A stretch of 64,000 bases of DNA, taken from Halobacillus litoralis (GTDB lineage Bacteria; Bacillota; Bacilli; Bacillales; Halobacillaceae). Within the stretch, counting starts at the first letter, position 1, and the number at the start of each line of letters is the position of its first letter. The stretch is taken from assembly GCF_020524085.2 (NCBI RefSeq), contig NZ_CP129016.1:2412001-2476000 (forward strand), given 5' to 3'. The translations under genes were made by a program, and so were the position numbers. Under the pieces are notes generated by a model. The model searched no databases, was not told the origin of the DNA, and saw only the letters and a program-made list of their open reading frames with translations. Positions 41,974-50,064 of this stretch are shown piece by piece.

Positions 41974-42987
41974 ATGGATTTAACAATACGTGACATAGCA
42001 AAAATGGCAGGTGTTTCTCCAGCCACTGTTTCTAAGATCATCAACAATTATGGAGGCATCAGTGAATCCACGCGAAAGAAAGTCTATAAGATTATCGAAG
42101 ATACAAAATATCAACCTAAGTTTTCAGCCAAATCTTTAGCTACGAAAAAATCGAATCTGATCGGTTTGATTTATGCCGGTAAGATCAACGTTGATTTTAC
42201 GCACCCCTTTTTCAATGAAGTCGTCAATTCATTCAAGAGAGCTGTAGGAGCTTTAGGTTATGACTTGCTGTTGTTCTCAAATGAAAAATTTTATAAAGGG
42301 GAAAGCAAGTACTTGGAAAGGTGTAAGCATTTCCATGTCGATGGATGCCTTGTCATCGCTGGTGATGAAATCGAAGAGGCTGTTCATGACATTGCAAAAA
42401 GTGAGATTCCCTGCATCGGAATTGACTTGAAGCTTGAGGGTCCGAGATCCAGCTACATTATGACAGATAACGCAAAAATCGGAGCGAAAGTCGTCGAGTA
42501 TCTTTATTTGAATAAAGTCCGCAACATCGCCTACATCGGTGGGAAACAAGATTCCCTCGTTTCAAGCATCCGGAACATCGGCTTTATTGATGCGATGAAC
42601 CAATTCGGACTCACGATCAACAAGGACTGGATCTATTACGGTGACTTTTTCGAAGAAAGTGGATATGAAGGGATGAAGGAAATTCTGAAGGGGGACCGGC
42701 TTCCTGAAGCGGTTTTCGCAGCTTCCGATATGATGGCCCTCGGCGCATTAAAGGCCATAAAGGAAGAAGGATTGTCTGTTCCTGAAGATATCCAATTGAT
42801 TGGTTGCGATGATATCGAAGCTTGCCGGTACAGTGATCCACCACTGACGACTGTAAAGCAAGACAAACAAAAACTAGGAAAACTAGCGGCGTATATGCTT
42901 GAAGACTTAATTAAGGACGATCACGACATCCAGGATGTCAAAGTGGACCCCGAACTGGTCCCGCGAGCATCTACCAAAGAACGCTAG
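41974..42987 (+). CDS. LacI-family transcriptional regulator
   Basis: A 337-residue repressor. The helix-turn-helix is TIRDIAKMAGVSPATVSKIINN (residues 4-25) and the hinge helix contains AKSLATKKS with the DNA-intercalating Leu. The effector domain shows GLIYAGKINVDFTHPFFNEVV, DGCLVIAG and VFAASDMMALGALKAIKEEG. It sits between the transporter and the glycosidase genes. Three copies of the AAACCGGTTT palindrome in the locus are its most likely targets, with a beta-glucoside or laminari-oligosaccharide as inducer (inference). Confidence 0.92.
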   Translation: MDLTIRDIAKMAGVSPATVSKIINNYGGISESTRKKVYKIIEDTKYQPKFSAKSLATKKSNLIGLIYAGKINVDFTHPFFNEVVNSFKRAVGALGYDLLLFSNEKFYKGESKYLERCKHFHVDGCLVIAGDEIEEAVHDIAKSEIPCIGIDLKLEGPRSSYIMTDNAKIGAKVVEYLYLNKVRNIAYIGGKQDSLVSSIRNIGFIDAMNQFGLTINKDWIYYGDFFEESGYEGMKEILKGDRLPEAVFAASDMMALGALKAIKEEGLSVPEDIQLIGCDDIEACRYSDPPLTTVKQDKQKLGKLAAYMLEDLIKDDHDIQDVKVDPELVPRASTKER

Positions 42988-43017
42988 ACTCCTAAAGATT
43001 AACTGGAGGTAAAGGCA

Positions 43018-44364
43018 ATGACAACGATTCAATTTCCTGACAAATTAACATGGGGGGCAGCGACAGCTTCCTACCAGATTGAAGGAGCCGCAAACGAAGG
43101 AGGACGCACTGCATCCATTTGGGACGTGTTCTCCCACACCCCTGGCAATGTGAAGAACGGAGATCATGGCGATCACGCGTGTAACAGTTACCATATGTAC
43201 AAAGAAGATGTGCAGCACTTGAAGGAGCTCGGAGTCGATTTGTACCGCTTTTCCATTTCGTGGTCCCGCGTCATTCCAGATGGGACGGGTGATTTGAACC
43301 CAGAAGGTATCGAGTACTATCGCAACCTGATTGGGGAGCTGATTGATAACGGAATTGAGCCGATGATTACGCTCTATCACTGGGATCTTCCACAAGTACT
43401 GCAGGAAAAAGGTGGATGGGAGAATCGCGAAACGACAGAAGCGTTCTTGGCGTATGCGAATGCAATGTTCCAGGAGTTCGGCGGCCAGGTCAAAAAATGG
43501 CTGACGATCAATGAACCTTGGTGTGCCTCTTTCTTATCCAACTATCTAGGCATCCATGCACCAGGAAAAACGAGTTTGCAAGCGGCGGTAGATGTCTCTC
43601 ATCACTTGATGCTCGCTCACGGAAAAGCAGTCCAGTCGTTCCGTACACTCGTTCCGGATGGAGAAATCGGATATGCCCCGAACGTTGGCTGGCTAGAGCC
43701 ATACAGCCCGAAACAAGAAGATATTGATGCGTGCAAACGAGGGATGATGTGGCAAAAGGAATGGTTTATGGACCCCGTGTTCAAAGGTACATATCCAGAA
43801 ACTTTGGTGAATTTGTTTGCTGAACACAACGCGACCTTGAACATGGAAGAGGGCGACCTTGAGATCATCTCTGAACCGATCGACATGATGGGGATCAACT
43901 ACTATACAGGAGGTCTCGGCCGCTACAAGGAAGACGGCGGATTGTTCCAGGTCGAAGAGATTGCACTCGATGAACGCCGTACAGATATTGACTGGCCGAT
44001 TTATGGGGAAGGTTTTTACAAAACTCTTACAGATCTTCATCAGACTTATGGGGATGTCCCGATTTACATCACGGAAAATGGCGCTTGCTATAACCATGGA
44101 GTAGAAGAAGATGGGAAGGTACACGACAAAGAGCGCGTGGATTACCTGAAACAACACTTGACCGCTCTAAACCGCGCCATGGAAGCTGGCGTACCGATCG
44201 TCGGTTATATCGTATGGTCACTTCTTGATAATTTCGAATGGGCGGAAGGTTATGAGAAAAGGTTCGGGATCATTCATGTGAACTTCGAGACGTTCGAGCG
44301 TACGAGAAAAGATAGTTACTACTGGTTCAAAGACACAGTGAAAAATCACAGCTTCGAAAGATAA
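43018..44364 (+). CDS. Family 1 beta-glucosidase
   Basis: A 448-residue glycoside hydrolase of the BglA type, the usual length. It opens with KLTWGAATASYQIEGAANEGGRT. The acid/base Glu is E166 in LTINEPW and the nucleophile E353 in YITENGA. There is no phospho-sugar-binding signature of 6-phospho-beta-glucosidases that I can identify, in agreement with an ABC rather than a PTS transporter. It is cytoplasmic and would split imported beta-gluco-oligosaccharides. TGGAGGT precedes the ATG, and the gene follows lacI by 30 bases. Confidence 0.93.
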   Translation: MTTIQFPDKLTWGAATASYQIEGAANEGGRTASIWDVFSHTPGNVKNGDHGDHACNSYHMYKEDVQHLKELGVDLYRFSISWSRVIPDGTGDLNPEGIEYYRNLIGELIDNGIEPMITLYHWDLPQVLQEKGGWENRETTEAFLAYANAMFQEFGGQVKKWLTINEPWCASFLSNYLGIHAPGKTSLQAAVDVSHHLMLAHGKAVQSFRTLVPDGEIGYAPNVGWLEPYSPKQEDIDACKRGMMWQKEWFMDPVFKGTYPETLVNLFAEHNATLNMEEGDLEIISEPIDMMGINYYTGGLGRYKEDGGLFQVEEIALDERRTDIDWPIYGEGFYKTLTDLHQTYGDVPIYITENGACYNHGVEEDGKVHDKERVDYLKQHLTALNRAMEAGVPIVGYIVWSLLDNFEWAEGYEKRFGIIHVNFETFERTRKDSYYWFKDTVKNHSFER

Positions 44365-44381
44365 AATTTTTTAACCATTAT

Positions 44382-44397
44382 GGAAACCGGTTTCGTT
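44382..44397 (+). promoter_or_regulatory. LacI-type operator O3 upstream of the GH16 gene
   Basis: GGAAACCGGTTTCGTT, with the same core and right half as O2. It lies between the GH1 stop and the GH16 start, suggesting that the secreted endoglucanase is under the same repressor. Confidence 0.75.
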
Positions 44398-44410
44398 GCG
44401 GAAAATTGGA

Positions 44411-44435
44411 AAAGGAGGGAGTGAATCCCTCCTTT
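44411..44435 (+). terminator. Hairpin after GH1 gene, probable terminator
   Basis: Arms AAAGGAGGGA and TCCCTCCTTT with a five-base loop, weak T tail. Confidence 0.55.
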
Positions 44436-44565
44436 ATCTGTTTCCTTGATTTATCTTCTATATGAACGATGTGAAACTGGCAACCGGAGTTTATTATTTT
44501 AAGTCAAAAAATACAGCTTAGAGGATAACCACACCTAGTTTTTTAACAAAAAAGGAGGAGACGGA

Positions 44566-46023
44566 TTGAAGAAAGCTATGTATTGTTTTATGGTGCTGTT
44601 TATCGTTTTAGGAAGTTTCACGCCTGTCTACGCTAAAAAGTCAGAAAGCAAACAGGTAACTGGACAGAACTGGTATGAAGCGGGACTGTTCGAAGGATTA
44701 AACAACAAGAAAAATGAAAACGCCTCCATGAGTTATGAAGAGTATGCCGTTGTATTAAGTCATTGGTTTGGCGTGGATAAGGAAGAGGCTGTTCAACAAA
44801 CAAATGAAGCAGCGGGCGCTGATATCAACCTTCGTTCTGCCATAAAGCAGGGGGAAGCGAAGAACGTTTTAACTGAATTTCTTCCTTATCAACTGGAAGA
44901 AAAATTGGATGCTTGGAACGATTCAAGTAAGCCGGTGAAACGTAAAGGCGTCCTTCAGTTAGTGAGTGGATTTGTGGATGCTTACTATCATGAAGAAGGA
45001 GAATACACAGGACAGGACATCAAAGGCAATGGGTGGATCAATGCCTCTGGTGTGACGATCTCAGATTCTACTTTCGGTGGTGATTTGATCATTGCCAACG
45101 GAGAAAACATCCTATTGGAAGATATAAAGGTTTCCGGAACGGTTTATATCAATGAAGATATCCAAAACGAAGTGTCTACGGTGGACGCGGATTTAAACAA
45201 TGTGGTCGTATACGATGCTGCAGACCAAGCTTCGGATTGGTCGCTCGTCTGGAACGATGAATTTTTAGCAGAAGAGATCGATTCAGACAAATGGACGTAT
45301 GACATTGGAAATTGGATTGTCGATGAAAACGGTGAGGGTGTCGCTGCTGGCTGGGGAAACAATGAGAAAGAATATTATACAGATTCCAGCGAAAACTCCT
45401 ATACCGAAGATGGCCACTTAGTCATCAAAGCGAAAAAGGAAGAAGAACCTGTTACAGATGAGTTTGGAAGCTATGACTATACATCTGCGAAACTGAAAAC
45501 CAAAGGGCTCTTCAGTAAGAAGTATGGTAAATTCGAAGCAAAAATGAAACTTCCTGAAGGTCAAGGGTTCTGGCCGGCATTCTGGATGATGCCGGAGGAT
45601 GATGTGTATGGACCGTGGCCGACTTCTGGAGAAATCGACATCATGGAAGCCGCTGGAGGCGACACGAGTAACATCGGAGGAGCGATTCACTACGGAGAAG
45701 AATGGCCGAATAACACGTACACAGCGAAAGATTATCACTTCCCTGAAGGAGAAGACTTTAGAGACTACCACACATATTCCGTCGAATGGGAACCTGGTGA
45801 GATTCGCTGGTATGTGGATGGCGAACTTTATCAAACCTTGAACGATTGGTTCAGCAAAGGTGAAAATCAAGGGGATAAATATGCGTATCCTGCTCCATTT
45901 GATCAAGAGTTCTACATGATTCTGAACCTTGCTGTCGGCGGATGGTACGGTGGTGATCCTGATGAAACGACAGAATTTCCCCAGGCACTATGGAAGTCGA
46001 CTATGTGCGAGTATATGAATTGA
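44566..46023 (+). CDS. Secreted family 16 endo-beta-glucanase, catalytic part (frameshifted at its end)
   Basis: A 485-residue frame: signal peptide (about 1-24, ending near VYA), an about 200-residue N-terminal region, then a GH16 laminarinase/lichenase domain. The catalytic motif GEIDIMEAAGG places nucleophile and acid/base Glu at E356 and E361 with D358 between. WPAFWMMPED and NLAVGGWYGG are also conserved. At the C-run 45979-45982 the frame leaves the family sequence: the normal end MEVDYVRVYE is found in the next frame, which continues into carbohydrate-binding modules. With one more C the gene would be a single protein of about 990 residues (44566-47531). TTG start with AAAGGAGGAG. The enzyme would degrade beta-1,3- or beta-1,3-1,4-glucan outside the cell. 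Confidence 0.88.
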   Translation: MKKAMYCFMVLFIVLGSFTPVYAKKSESKQVTGQNWYEAGLFEGLNNKKNENASMSYEEYAVVLSHWFGVDKEEAVQQTNEAAGADINLRSAIKQGEAKNVLTEFLPYQLEEKLDAWNDSSKPVKRKGVLQLVSGFVDAYYHEEGEYTGQDIKGNGWINASGVTISDSTFGGDLIIANGENILLEDIKVSGTVYINEDIQNEVSTVDADLNNVVVYDAADQASDWSLVWNDEFLAEEIDSDKWTYDIGNWIVDENGEGVAAGWGNNEKEYYTDSSENSYTEDGHLVIKAKKEEEPVTDEFGSYDYTSAKLKTKGLFSKKYGKFEAKMKLPEGQGFWPAFWMMPEDDVYGPWPTSGEIDIMEAAGGDTSNIGGAIHYGEEWPNNTYTAKDYHFPEGEDFRDYHTYSVEWEPGEIRWYVDGELYQTLNDWFSKGENQGDKYAYPAPFDQEFYMILNLAVGGWYGGDPDETTEFPQALWKSTMCEYMN

Positions 46024-47531
46024 CGGGAAGAGATTACAGAGAGCCGGTCGAACCTGTCGTGGAAGAAGAGACTCTTCCTGAAGATGCTAAGCAGCCACTA
46101 GAAGATGGGAACTTTATTTATGATCAGAATTATGAAAAAGATATCAATGTCGTGGATGCTCCAGAAAAAACATTAGATCCAACCTATTGGAATTTCCTTA
46201 AGCTCCCTCAATTCGAAGGTGTAGGAAATCTAACCATTGAAGATGTAGATGGAGAAAATTTAGCGAAAACGGAAATTACAAATCCAGGGAATGCGCTGTG
46301 GTCTTTGCAGCAAATCCAAAAGCTTCCGGTTCTAAAAGGACACACGTACAAGGTGTCGTTTGATGCAAAATCCAATACGACCCGGAACATGATGACAAAA
46401 GTATCCGGTGGAGCCGAAAGAGGCTATGCGAATTACTCTGGTGAAAAAACGGTGGAATTGACGGAGAACCTTCAGTCTTATGACTACACATTTACGTTCA
46501 AACAGGATACAGATTTAGCCGCGCGTCTGGAGTTCAATCTGGGTGGTAATGGAACAGCACCGGTATGGATCGGCAACGTACGTGTGGAGGATATTACCGA
46601 TCAAGTCGGAGAGGACACTTCGAAGCCGGCTTTGGGTGATGGCAACCTCATTTATAACGGGACCTTCGACCAGGGGGATATGACTCGTTTGAACTATTGG
46701 GAACTGTCCTCTCAAAATGGTGCGGATGCGAGTGTAGTCGTACCGGATTCTTCTCGAAAAGCTGAAATCACCGTTGAAGAGGAAGGTCAGCAGCCCGGAG
46801 ACATTCTTTTCTCTCAAGGCGCCATTCCGTTTGTAGAAAACCAGGAATATGAATTGACATTTGATGCGAGCGCATCAGAATCAAGAAATATTCAAGTGGA
46901 AGTGGTCAGCGAAGATGGTTCTGTCCAATACTTCAGTGAAGAAGCGGTTTCATTGACGAAAGAGATGGCGGAACATACGTTAGAATTCCAACTGCCTGAG
47001 GACCTCTCTGGTGAAGTCGGCCAGCTGAGATTTCTTCTAGGTGGCGAAGATGGGGATGTGACGTTAGATAACATTCGTATGATTCAAACGTCCGTCATCG
47101 TGGCTCCGATCAATTTCCAAAATGGTGACTTTTCACAAGGAATGGAACCATGGGGAAGTTATATTCACTTTGATGCGAATGCGGATGTTACCGTTGTTGA
47201 TGAAGAACTGAAAATAGCGATTGAGAATGCCGGCAATGAAACTTGGAGTGTTTTAGCAGAGCAACCAGGTCTTTCCCTTAGCAAAGGGGCTGCCTACACC
47301 TTATCTTTTGATGCTAAATCAACCATAGCCAGGGAGATCGAGGTTACTCTTGAGAACGCGAATTATACACGTTACCTCAGTGAGAAGGTCTCCTTAAATG
47401 AAGAAATGGAACATTATGAGTTTGAGTTTGAGATGGTTAAAGATGATGTTACTTCTTTGAAATTCTTGATGGGACAAGTGGCAGATGCCCATGATATTTA
47501 TATCGACAATGTAAAAGTCGAAGTGAAATGA
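45990..47531 (+). CDS. C-terminal carbohydrate-binding modules of the GH16 protein (separated by a frameshift)
   Basis: A 513-residue frame beginning MEVDYVRVYELTG, which is the last strand of the GH16 fold, so this is the continuation of the gene at 44566 and not an independent gene. After an acidic linker (EPVVEEETLPEDAKQ) there are three modules of about 140-160 residues of the CBM4/9-like jelly-roll type. Each has a start like DGNFIYD, DGNLIYNGTFDQG or NFQNGDFSQGMEPW and a central YKVSFDAKS, YELTFDASA or YTLSFDAKS. No ribosome binding site is well placed before the first ATG. They would bind the same glucan and hold the enzyme on it. Confidence 0.8.
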   Translation: MEVDYVRVYELTGRDYREPVEPVVEEETLPEDAKQPLEDGNFIYDQNYEKDINVVDAPEKTLDPTYWNFLKLPQFEGVGNLTIEDVDGENLAKTEITNPGNALWSLQQIQKLPVLKGHTYKVSFDAKSNTTRNMMTKVSGGAERGYANYSGEKTVELTENLQSYDYTFTFKQDTDLAARLEFNLGGNGTAPVWIGNVRVEDITDQVGEDTSKPALGDGNLIYNGTFDQGDMTRLNYWELSSQNGADASVVVPDSSRKAEITVEEEGQQPGDILFSQGAIPFVENQEYELTFDASASESRNIQVEVVSEDGSVQYFSEEAVSLTKEMAEHTLEFQLPEDLSGEVGQLRFLLGGEDGDVTLDNIRMIQTSVIVAPINFQNGDFSQGMEPWGSYIHFDANADVTVVDEELKIAIENAGNETWSVLAEQPGLSLSKGAAYTLSFDAKSTIAREIEVTLENANYTRYLSEKVSLNEEMEHYEFEFEMVKDDVTSLKFLMGQVADAHDIYIDNVKVEVK

Positions 47532-47537
47532 AAATAG

Positions 47538-47579
47538 AAGGACACGCTCTTCTTTAGAGGAGCGTGTCTTTTTTTTTTT
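47538..47579 (+). terminator. Intrinsic terminator of the GH16 gene
   Basis: Stem GACACGCTC/GAGCGTGTC followed by twelve T residues. Confidence 0.85.
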
Positions 47580-47762
47580 GCGGTGGATTGAGGTGGCCTT
47601 GCTAAGTAAATGAGGAGGAAATGACGAGATCGAAGGAGAAAGTATACGGTAAACGTTAGCCCTTTTTTACTGGCGGAAGAGCTGACGAATCGAAGCAAGG
47701 AGGTTGTTTCTATCCCTGTCATAAGCGAAGATCTATCGAAGCTTGTTGAAAAGGATTCGAAG

Positions 47763-48782
47763 TTGATGGAGAAGAGGGGAAATCTTGCGCCCGAAATAAT
47801 GGAAGAATTGTATCGTCAACGCTTTTTTCAGTTGTTGGTACCGAAGCAGCTTGGAGGTAGGATCTCAACTTTACCTGAAACATTGAAAGTATATGAACAC
47901 GCCTCATTTATTGATGGGAATCTCGGCTGGTTATTGGCGGTATGTACTGGAAATATGTACCTCCTAAAATCGCTGGGAGAAGACATTTACAATAAGTATT
48001 TATCCAATGAAGACACCGTTCTATCAGGAAGCGGTTTTCCAACAGGATCTGCGAAACCTGTTCCAGGGGGCTATCAGGTTAATGGAGAATGGAAGTTTTG
48101 TAGCGGGTCTTCCATCGCTTCGTTTTTTATGATGAATGCAAAGGTTGACCATGGAGAAGAGGAATCATCGACAGAAGTTCGTAGTTTTATATTTAGAAAG
48201 GATCAAGTAAAGGTCATGGATGATTGGAATGCCTTTGGATTGAAAGCGACCAATAGCCACACCATTATCGTTGAAGACCGATTTGTCAAAGATGAGTGGA
48301 CGATGGCGTTTCATTTGTCTGGTTCCAATTATGAAGACCCGCTATTGCGTTATCCATTTTTTCAATTCGCCAAATCTCAATTTGCATCGATCAGTTTAGG
48401 CATCGCTGGAAAATTCATTGTAGAATCGAAAATCTTAGCAAATCAGTTTAAAGGTGAATGGAGAAAAAGTGGACGGTATGATTTTGTCCAGAATAAAATT
48501 CAGGCGGCGGAAATGAGACTGACCGATATGAAAAACTCGTTTGATCGAGTCATTTCCCGAACCTGGAATCTGCATATTCAAGGAGATGAGCTTCCTGAAG
48601 AGCATTTGCACGAAGTCAATCACGTGTGTGAAAATGCAGCAAAAGAAGCCTTGAAATCAGCGCAGTCGATCTATAATTATTTAGGCATCACAGCTGTTTT
48701 AGAAGATACGATCATTAATAAAACCTACAGGGACTTGCATACGGCTTGCCAACACGGGTTAATCGTATCATTTAGAGATTAA
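47763..48782 (+). CDS. Acyl-CoA dehydrogenase-fold flavoprotein
   Basis: A frame of 339 residues from a TTG (ATG follows at once). It has the fold of acyl-CoA dehydrogenases and related flavin monooxygenases: FFQLLVPKQLGGR, HASFIDGNLGWLLAV, PVPGGYQVNGEWKFCSG and the C-terminal helical domain. The family begins about 20-25 residues earlier. The open frame does extend upstream (VISEDLSKLVEKDSKL) and AAGGAGG lies at 47697-47703, but eight bases after it stands ATC, with no canonical start codon. An alternative ATG at 47621 with AGGAGG opens only twelve codons in another frame. The true start is therefore damaged or uncertain. Substrate unknown. Confidence 0.7.
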   Translation: MMEKRGNLAPEIMEELYRQRFFQLLVPKQLGGRISTLPETLKVYEHASFIDGNLGWLLAVCTGNMYLLKSLGEDIYNKYLSNEDTVLSGSGFPTGSAKPVPGGYQVNGEWKFCSGSSIASFFMMNAKVDHGEEESSTEVRSFIFRKDQVKVMDDWNAFGLKATNSHTIIVEDRFVKDEWTMAFHLSGSNYEDPLLRYPFFQFAKSQFASISLGIAGKFIVESKILANQFKGEWRKSGRYDFVQNKIQAAEMRLTDMKNSFDRVISRTWNLHIQGDELPEEHLHEVNHVCENAAKEALKSAQSIYNYLGITAVLEDTIINKTYRDLHTACQHGLIVSFRD

Positions 48783-48862
48783 AAATAAATGAGAGCAGCT
48801 GCCCATACCCTGATCAATCCATACACATAGGCTAAGAGGAATGAAGGGAAGGGGCGATCGGT

Positions 48863-49102
48863 TTGGATCGAGTCTATCATCACAGTCACGGCACTTACAT
48901 CCCTGGGTATGGGTACCATCACGGTCATGGCACGTATATCCCAGGCTATGGATATCATCATGGTCAAGGGACGTATTCTCCTGGATATGGGTACGAACAT
49001 GGGCATAGCACATATGCGCCGGGCTATGGATATCATCAAGGGCATGGGGTCTATCATCCCTGGTATGGAGGGTATCATCACGGTCATGGCGGATTTTATT
49101 AA
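48863..49102 (+). CDS. His/Gly/Tyr-rich tandem repeat protein
   Basis: A 79-residue protein made of five 13-14-residue repeats of the type HGHGTYIPGYGYH after a MDRVYHH leader, ending HGHGGFY. About a quarter of residues are His. The DNA repeats have a 39-base period (three breaks at the last unit). TTG start at 48863 with GAAGGGGCG. Such a composition suggests metal binding or a cross-linked spore coat or crust protein; both are inference. A terminator follows directly. Confidence 0.65.
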   Translation: MDRVYHHSHGTYIPGYGYHHGHGTYIPGYGYHHGQGTYSPGYGYEHGHSTYAPGYGYHQGHGVYHPWYGGYHHGHGGFY

Positions 49103-49111
49103 TCCATCACT

Positions 49112-49149
49112 AAAAAAGGAACTTTCCATAGGGAATGGTTCCTTTTTTT
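49112..49149 (+). terminator. Intrinsic terminator
   Basis: Arms AAAAAAGGAAC and GTTCCTTTTTT with a 14-base loop. Confidence 0.75.
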
Positions 49150-49200
49150 ATGGGCGGACGCATAAGATGCTTGTACAGGACTTATGAGGAGGGCGATCAC

Positions 49201-49518
49201 ATGAAAAAGTTTTATCCTTTCATACTGCTCTTAGGCGTCTTTGCGTGGGTCGGTTACATGGAGTCACCCCAGATGAAACCGGAAAACCATTTCCAGGCAC
49301 CCGTCGGAACAGAAGAGAATGAAACAGAAGCGGTGGCAACTAAAGATACGGAGGTCATAGGGACAACAATGGAGTTGGAGCTTAAACACGAGGGGACGAA
49401 AGTTGTGGGTGGATCCAGAGTAGAAGCCTATCGGGAATATGAAATGTATATGGATCATGATGGAAATATTATTGAGGAAGTGCCTACGGAATATTATAAC
49501 TATATAAAGTATGAATGA
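49201..49518 (+). CDS. Hypothetical secreted or membrane-anchored protein
   Basis: A 105-residue protein: an N-terminal hydrophobic helix (KFYPFILLLGVFAWVGYM) and an acidic polar part (EENETEAVATKDTEV, MYMDHDGNIIEEVPTEYYNY). ATG 49201 follows GAGGAGGGCG. No family recognised. Confidence 0.6.
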   Translation: MKKFYPFILLLGVFAWVGYMESPQMKPENHFQAPVGTEENETEAVATKDTEVIGTTMELELKHEGTKVVGGSRVEAYREYEMYMDHDGNIIEEVPTEYYNYIKYE

Positions 49519-49552
49519 AAAAAAGTCACTCTGATTGAGAGTGACCTTTTTT
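49518..49552. terminator. Bidirectional terminator
   Basis: Arms AAAAGTCACTCT and AGAGTGACCTTTT with GATTG loop between convergent genes. Confidence 0.8.
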
Positions 49553-49557
49553 GTTCA

Positions 49558-50064
49558 TCAAATGGATCGGCGGAAAGCTTTCACGATGATACCGTCATCC
49601 GCAGGCTCAAAGTCGTGCTCCGGCAAACGCTCAAATCCGTAGCGCTCATACAAAGCGATCGCGTCTTTCATAAAATCACCCGTATGCAGTCCGATCTCAG
49701 AATAGCCTTTCGTTTTCGCCCTTTGGATGCATTCTTCAATCAAAGCGGAAGCGATACCTTTGCCGCGTGCTTGTGGGATGACAGCGAGTACCCGGATCTC
49801 CGGGTAGTCGAGTTCATCTACGTAGCCTTCATATGCATCTGTCTTTGCAGGGAAAAGGGCTACACTTCCGAGAATGTCCCCATTCACTTCTGCCACTAAT
49901 AAATCCACACCCGGCTGTTGGTCAGCTTGAGAGGAAATCGCTTTTTTCAAAGCTTTCCAATGTTTGTCTGGAATAGAGGCGATATGATCTTCATACGCCG
50001 CGATTCTCAGCTTCCTTATTTCAAGAATTTCTTCTTTTTTTGCATTGCGAATCGTAATGTTCAT
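49558..50064 (-). CDS. GNAT-family N-acetyltransferase
   Basis: A 168-residue acetyltransferase. Motif A is EIRVLAVIPQARGKGIASALIEE with the acetyl-CoA-binding RGKGIA; motif B is AIALYERYGFERLPEHD. Its start overlaps the stop of the upstream gene by four bases (50061-50064), so it is translated with the glutathione-transferase-like gene. Substrate unknown. Confidence 0.85.
   Translation of the reverse strand: MNITIRNAKKEEILEIRKLRIAAYEDHIASIPDKHWKALKKAISSQADQQPGVDLLVAEVNGDILGSVALFPAKTDAYEGYVDELDYPEIRVLAVIPQARGKGIASALIEECIQRAKTKGYSEIGLHTGDFMKDAIALYERYGFERLPEHDFEPADDGIIVKAFRRSI

Noticed and set aside
45418..45906. Minus-strand frame of 162 codons opposite the GH16 gene
   Set aside because: Shadow of a strongly coding region; no ribosome binding site.
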